Assembly (NCBI GenBank): GCA_964427955.1
Contig: CAYRWY010000119.1
Span: 1 to 13,933 of the forward strand
Origin: JACRBK01 sp964427955
GTDB lineage: Bacteria; Chloroflexota; Anaerolineae; Aggregatilineales; Aggregatilineaceae
Direction of reading: 5' to 3'
Length of the DNA: 13,933 bases
Positions 12,471 to 13,933 of the stretch are shown one piece after another (position 1 is the stretch's first letter; every line of letters starts with the position of its first letter). The notes below the pieces were generated by a model that saw nothing but the letters and a program-made list of their open reading frames with translations, made no database searches and was not told the DNA's origin. Made by a program: the position numbers and the translations under genes.

Positions 12471-13223
12471 ATGGAAGGGATTATCCTGCTCATTGTCGCG
12501 CTGGGGGCGCTGGGCGCTTTCTCGGCGGGCATCGTCCTGCTATTTCTCTACTTCCGCGCCGGGCGCGGCGAAGGCGACGGCAGTGAGCCAGTCGTGTATG
12601 GTAACCTGGTGCAGTGTCCTCGCTGCGGCTATATGAATCCCATCGACAGCGCGGCCTGCCTGAACTGCCGGGCGGCACTCCCCCGCCCCCAGTCGTTCCA
12701 ACCGGCTCCGCCGACCACGAGTTACGCGCCCGATTATTCGGCGTACCGGCCTTCCACACCGCCGCTGCCCCCGTCGCCCGCATCTCCGCCGCCGCCGCGG
12801 TACGTCCCGGAAAGTCCCGCGGTTCCCCAGCGTACCGTCCCGGTCGTGTCCAGCGCCACGGCCCCGGCCTCGTCCACGCCGGACGCCATGTTCGCCCCGC
12901 CGCCGGTGGTGCCTGCCGCGCCGGGAGCGATGCCGCGCGCCTGGCTGGAAGGCACGGGCGGCGCGATGATGGGTCACACGGCCACGCTCGAAAAAACCGA
13001 TACGCTGATCGGGCGCTCGACCTCGTGCGACGTCCAGGTCTACGATCCCAAGGTGTCGCGCCGCCACTTCATGATCCGCTTCGCCAACGGGGCCTTCTTC
13101 TTGCAGGATCAGCAAAGCTCGCGTGGGACGCTCATCAACGGTGAGCGCGTCATGGCGCAGCGCCTGAACAATGGGGATCGCATCCAGCTAGGAGATACCA
13201 GCCTCATTTTCCACACCGACTAA
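12471..13223 (+). CDS. Membrane-anchored zinc-ribbon and FHA-domain protein
   Basis: The start at 12471 has AGAGGA about 8 bp upstream and places a transmembrane helix (3-28) at the N-terminus; an in-frame extension to 12321 would overlap the promoter. Domains in order are the helix, a zinc ribbon (C49-x2-C52, C63-x2-C66), a long Pro/Ala/Ser linker (about 70-155) and an FHA domain (about 165-250). FHA phosphothreonine-binding residues are present: G181-R182, S196, H199 in VSRRH, and N223-G224. FHA domains read Thr-phosphorylated partners, so this is likely an adaptor in Ser/Thr kinase signalling at the inner membrane face. No kinase gene is in the window. The stop is 3 bp before the next gene. 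Confidence 0.88.
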   Translation: MEGIILLIVALGALGAFSAGIVLLFLYFRAGRGEGDGSEPVVYGNLVQCPRCGYMNPIDSAACLNCRAALPRPQSFQPAPPTTSYAPDYSAYRPSTPPLPPSPASPPPPRYVPESPAVPQRTVPVVSSATAPASSTPDAMFAPPPVVPAAPGAMPRAWLEGTGGAMMGHTATLEKTDTLIGRSTSCDVQVYDPKVSRRHFMIRFANGAFFLQDQQSSRGTLINGERVMAQRLNNGDRIQLGDTSLIFHTD

Positions 13224-13226
13224 CCC

Positions 13227-13933
13227 ATGCCCATTCATACCCTCCACCCCGACACCGCCGACACCATCACGGCCCACGTCGCCGGGGCCTCCCTGGTCAT
13301 CTCGCCGCGCTACGGGGAGAGCTACAGCTTTGATCGCGCCGGGCGGCTGCTGGGCCTGTTCCGCGATACCCGCAGCTACCAACGCACCCTCGATCACCGC
13401 GTGTTAGAGCGCCTGCCCGCCCGATCCGGGCCACGCCGCCGCGAGCTGCCGCCCGCCGAGCGCGATGCCCTGCTGGATCGCTCGTTCGCCGATCTGCGCG
13501 CCCTGGCGGCGGACGTGCCACGCCTGGCGCTGGCCCCTTCGGACCGCCACCACCTGCTTGCCGCGCTGGAGGTGGTGCTGGCGTTCGGCCCGGATCGGCT
13601 GGCCGCCGACGGGGCCGCCTTCGCGGGACTCTACCAGCCGGTCAGCATCCTCCCGCCCGACCAATACCTGGCGCTGGTGCTGCAAGCGACCGAGGGCTGC
13701 TCGTGGAACCGCTGCACCTTCTGCGGGCTGTACCGGGACCGGACCTTTCGCATCCTCAGCCCGGCGGAATTCCGCCAGCACTGCACGCGCGTGCGGGACT
13801 TCTACGGCGCGGGGATCAGCCTGCGGCGGGGACTGTTCCTGGCCGACGCCAATGCCCTGATCACGCCCCTGCCCCGCTTGAAAGCGATCTTCGAGATCGC
13901 GCAGGAATTCTTCGCGCTGCCGGAGGGTCCACG
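13227..13933 (+). CDS. Radical SAM protein, N-terminal part (runs off the window)
   Basis: The reading frame is open from the ATG at 13227 to the window end, giving 235 residues. Cys residues C158, C163 and C166 in EGCSWNRCTFCGLY form a CX4CX2C iron-sulfur motif of the kind seen in COG1032-like radical SAM proteins, followed by YRDRTFRI and a later LFLADANAL stretch as in that group. The Cys set would hold a [4Fe-4S] cluster that cleaves S-adenosylmethionine to a radical. The first 150 residues are helical and Arg-rich, with no recognised domain. It begins 3 bp after the FHA gene, so it is probably cotranscribed with it. The substrate is unknown, and no Shine-Dalgarno is obvious. Confidence 0.82.
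   Translation, partial: MPIHTLHPDTADTITAHVAGASLVISPRYGESYSFDRAGRLLGLFRDTRSYQRTLDHRVLERLPARSGPRRRELPPAERDALLDRSFADLRALAADVPRLALAPSDRHHLLAALEVVLAFGPDRLAADGAAFAGLYQPVSILPPDQYLALVLQATEGCSWNRCTFCGLYRDRTFRILSPAEFRQHCTRVRDFYGAGISLRRGLFLADANALITPLPRLKAIFEIAQEFFALPEGP

Noticed and set aside
11450..12586. Long plus-strand open frame across the DUF4097 operon
   Set aside because: It is antisense to a clear DUF4097 gene and crosses two promoters and the FHA start. The composition is typical of a shadow frame.

Overview
The window is GC-rich bacterial chromosomal DNA with strong third-position G/C bias. The gene set suggests a free-living Chloroflexota, probably Anaerolineae-like: a TIR-WD40 protein, a DUF4405 haem-type membrane protein, a COG1751-type protein, paired DUF4097 proteins, a zinc-ribbon/FHA protein, and C-rich dispersed intergenic repeats. 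This placement is inferred from gene content; there is no rRNA or other phylogenetic marker in the window. No tRNA, CRISPR array, IS element or phage gene was seen.

Layout. 11-2300 (minus strand): a TIR-WD40 protein, then a VapBC-like toxin-antitoxin pair, forming a small defence or stress cluster. 2301-3426 (plus): a divergent promoter region with 10-11 bp-phased direct repeats, then a two-gene membrane module (a four-His DUF4405 protein and a Gly-rich two-helix protein). 3427-3633: a palindromic dispersed repeat. 3634-4290 (minus): a secreted protein with a possible SH3-like C-terminus. 4383-5995 (minus): a DHA2-type multidrug efflux pump followed by a possible 47-residue peptide gene. A divergent promoter with an inverted repeat separates the pump from 6118-7101 (plus), a protein resembling a degenerate zinc peptidase.

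7180-7346 holds a small, apparently frameshifted gene. 7355-8593 is a glycoside hydrolase family 10 enzyme without a signal peptide. 8618-8750 carries two kinds of dispersed repeat, each with a second copy elsewhere in the window. 8784-9464 is a COG1751-like pyruvate kinase C-terminal-domain protein. 9605-10063 is a DIP1984-family protein behind a very good sigma-70 promoter. 10064-10517 has no convincing gene. It holds an imperfect duplication of about 165-185 bp with conserved internal spacing and ends in a terminator-like hairpin. It may be a long 3' UTR or structured RNA, or the wreck of a repeated coding region.

10518-12271 (minus) encodes two paralogous DUF4097 proteins, one with a Cys-dense membrane segment and one a lipoprotein with a 20-residue repeat. 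They diverge from 12471-13223 (plus), a membrane-anchored zinc-ribbon/FHA protein, which is followed after 3 bp by a radical SAM protein that runs off the end of the window.

Most genes are short autonomous units rather than one pathway. The likely functional units are the TIR/toxin-antitoxin cluster, the DUF4405 pair, the DUF4097 pair, and the FHA/radical SAM pair. No single complete, clearly new system is proven. The best candidates are the DUF4405 pair with its phased-repeat promoter, the duplicated region at 10113-10474, and the compact TIR-WD40 gene beside a toxin-antitoxin pair.
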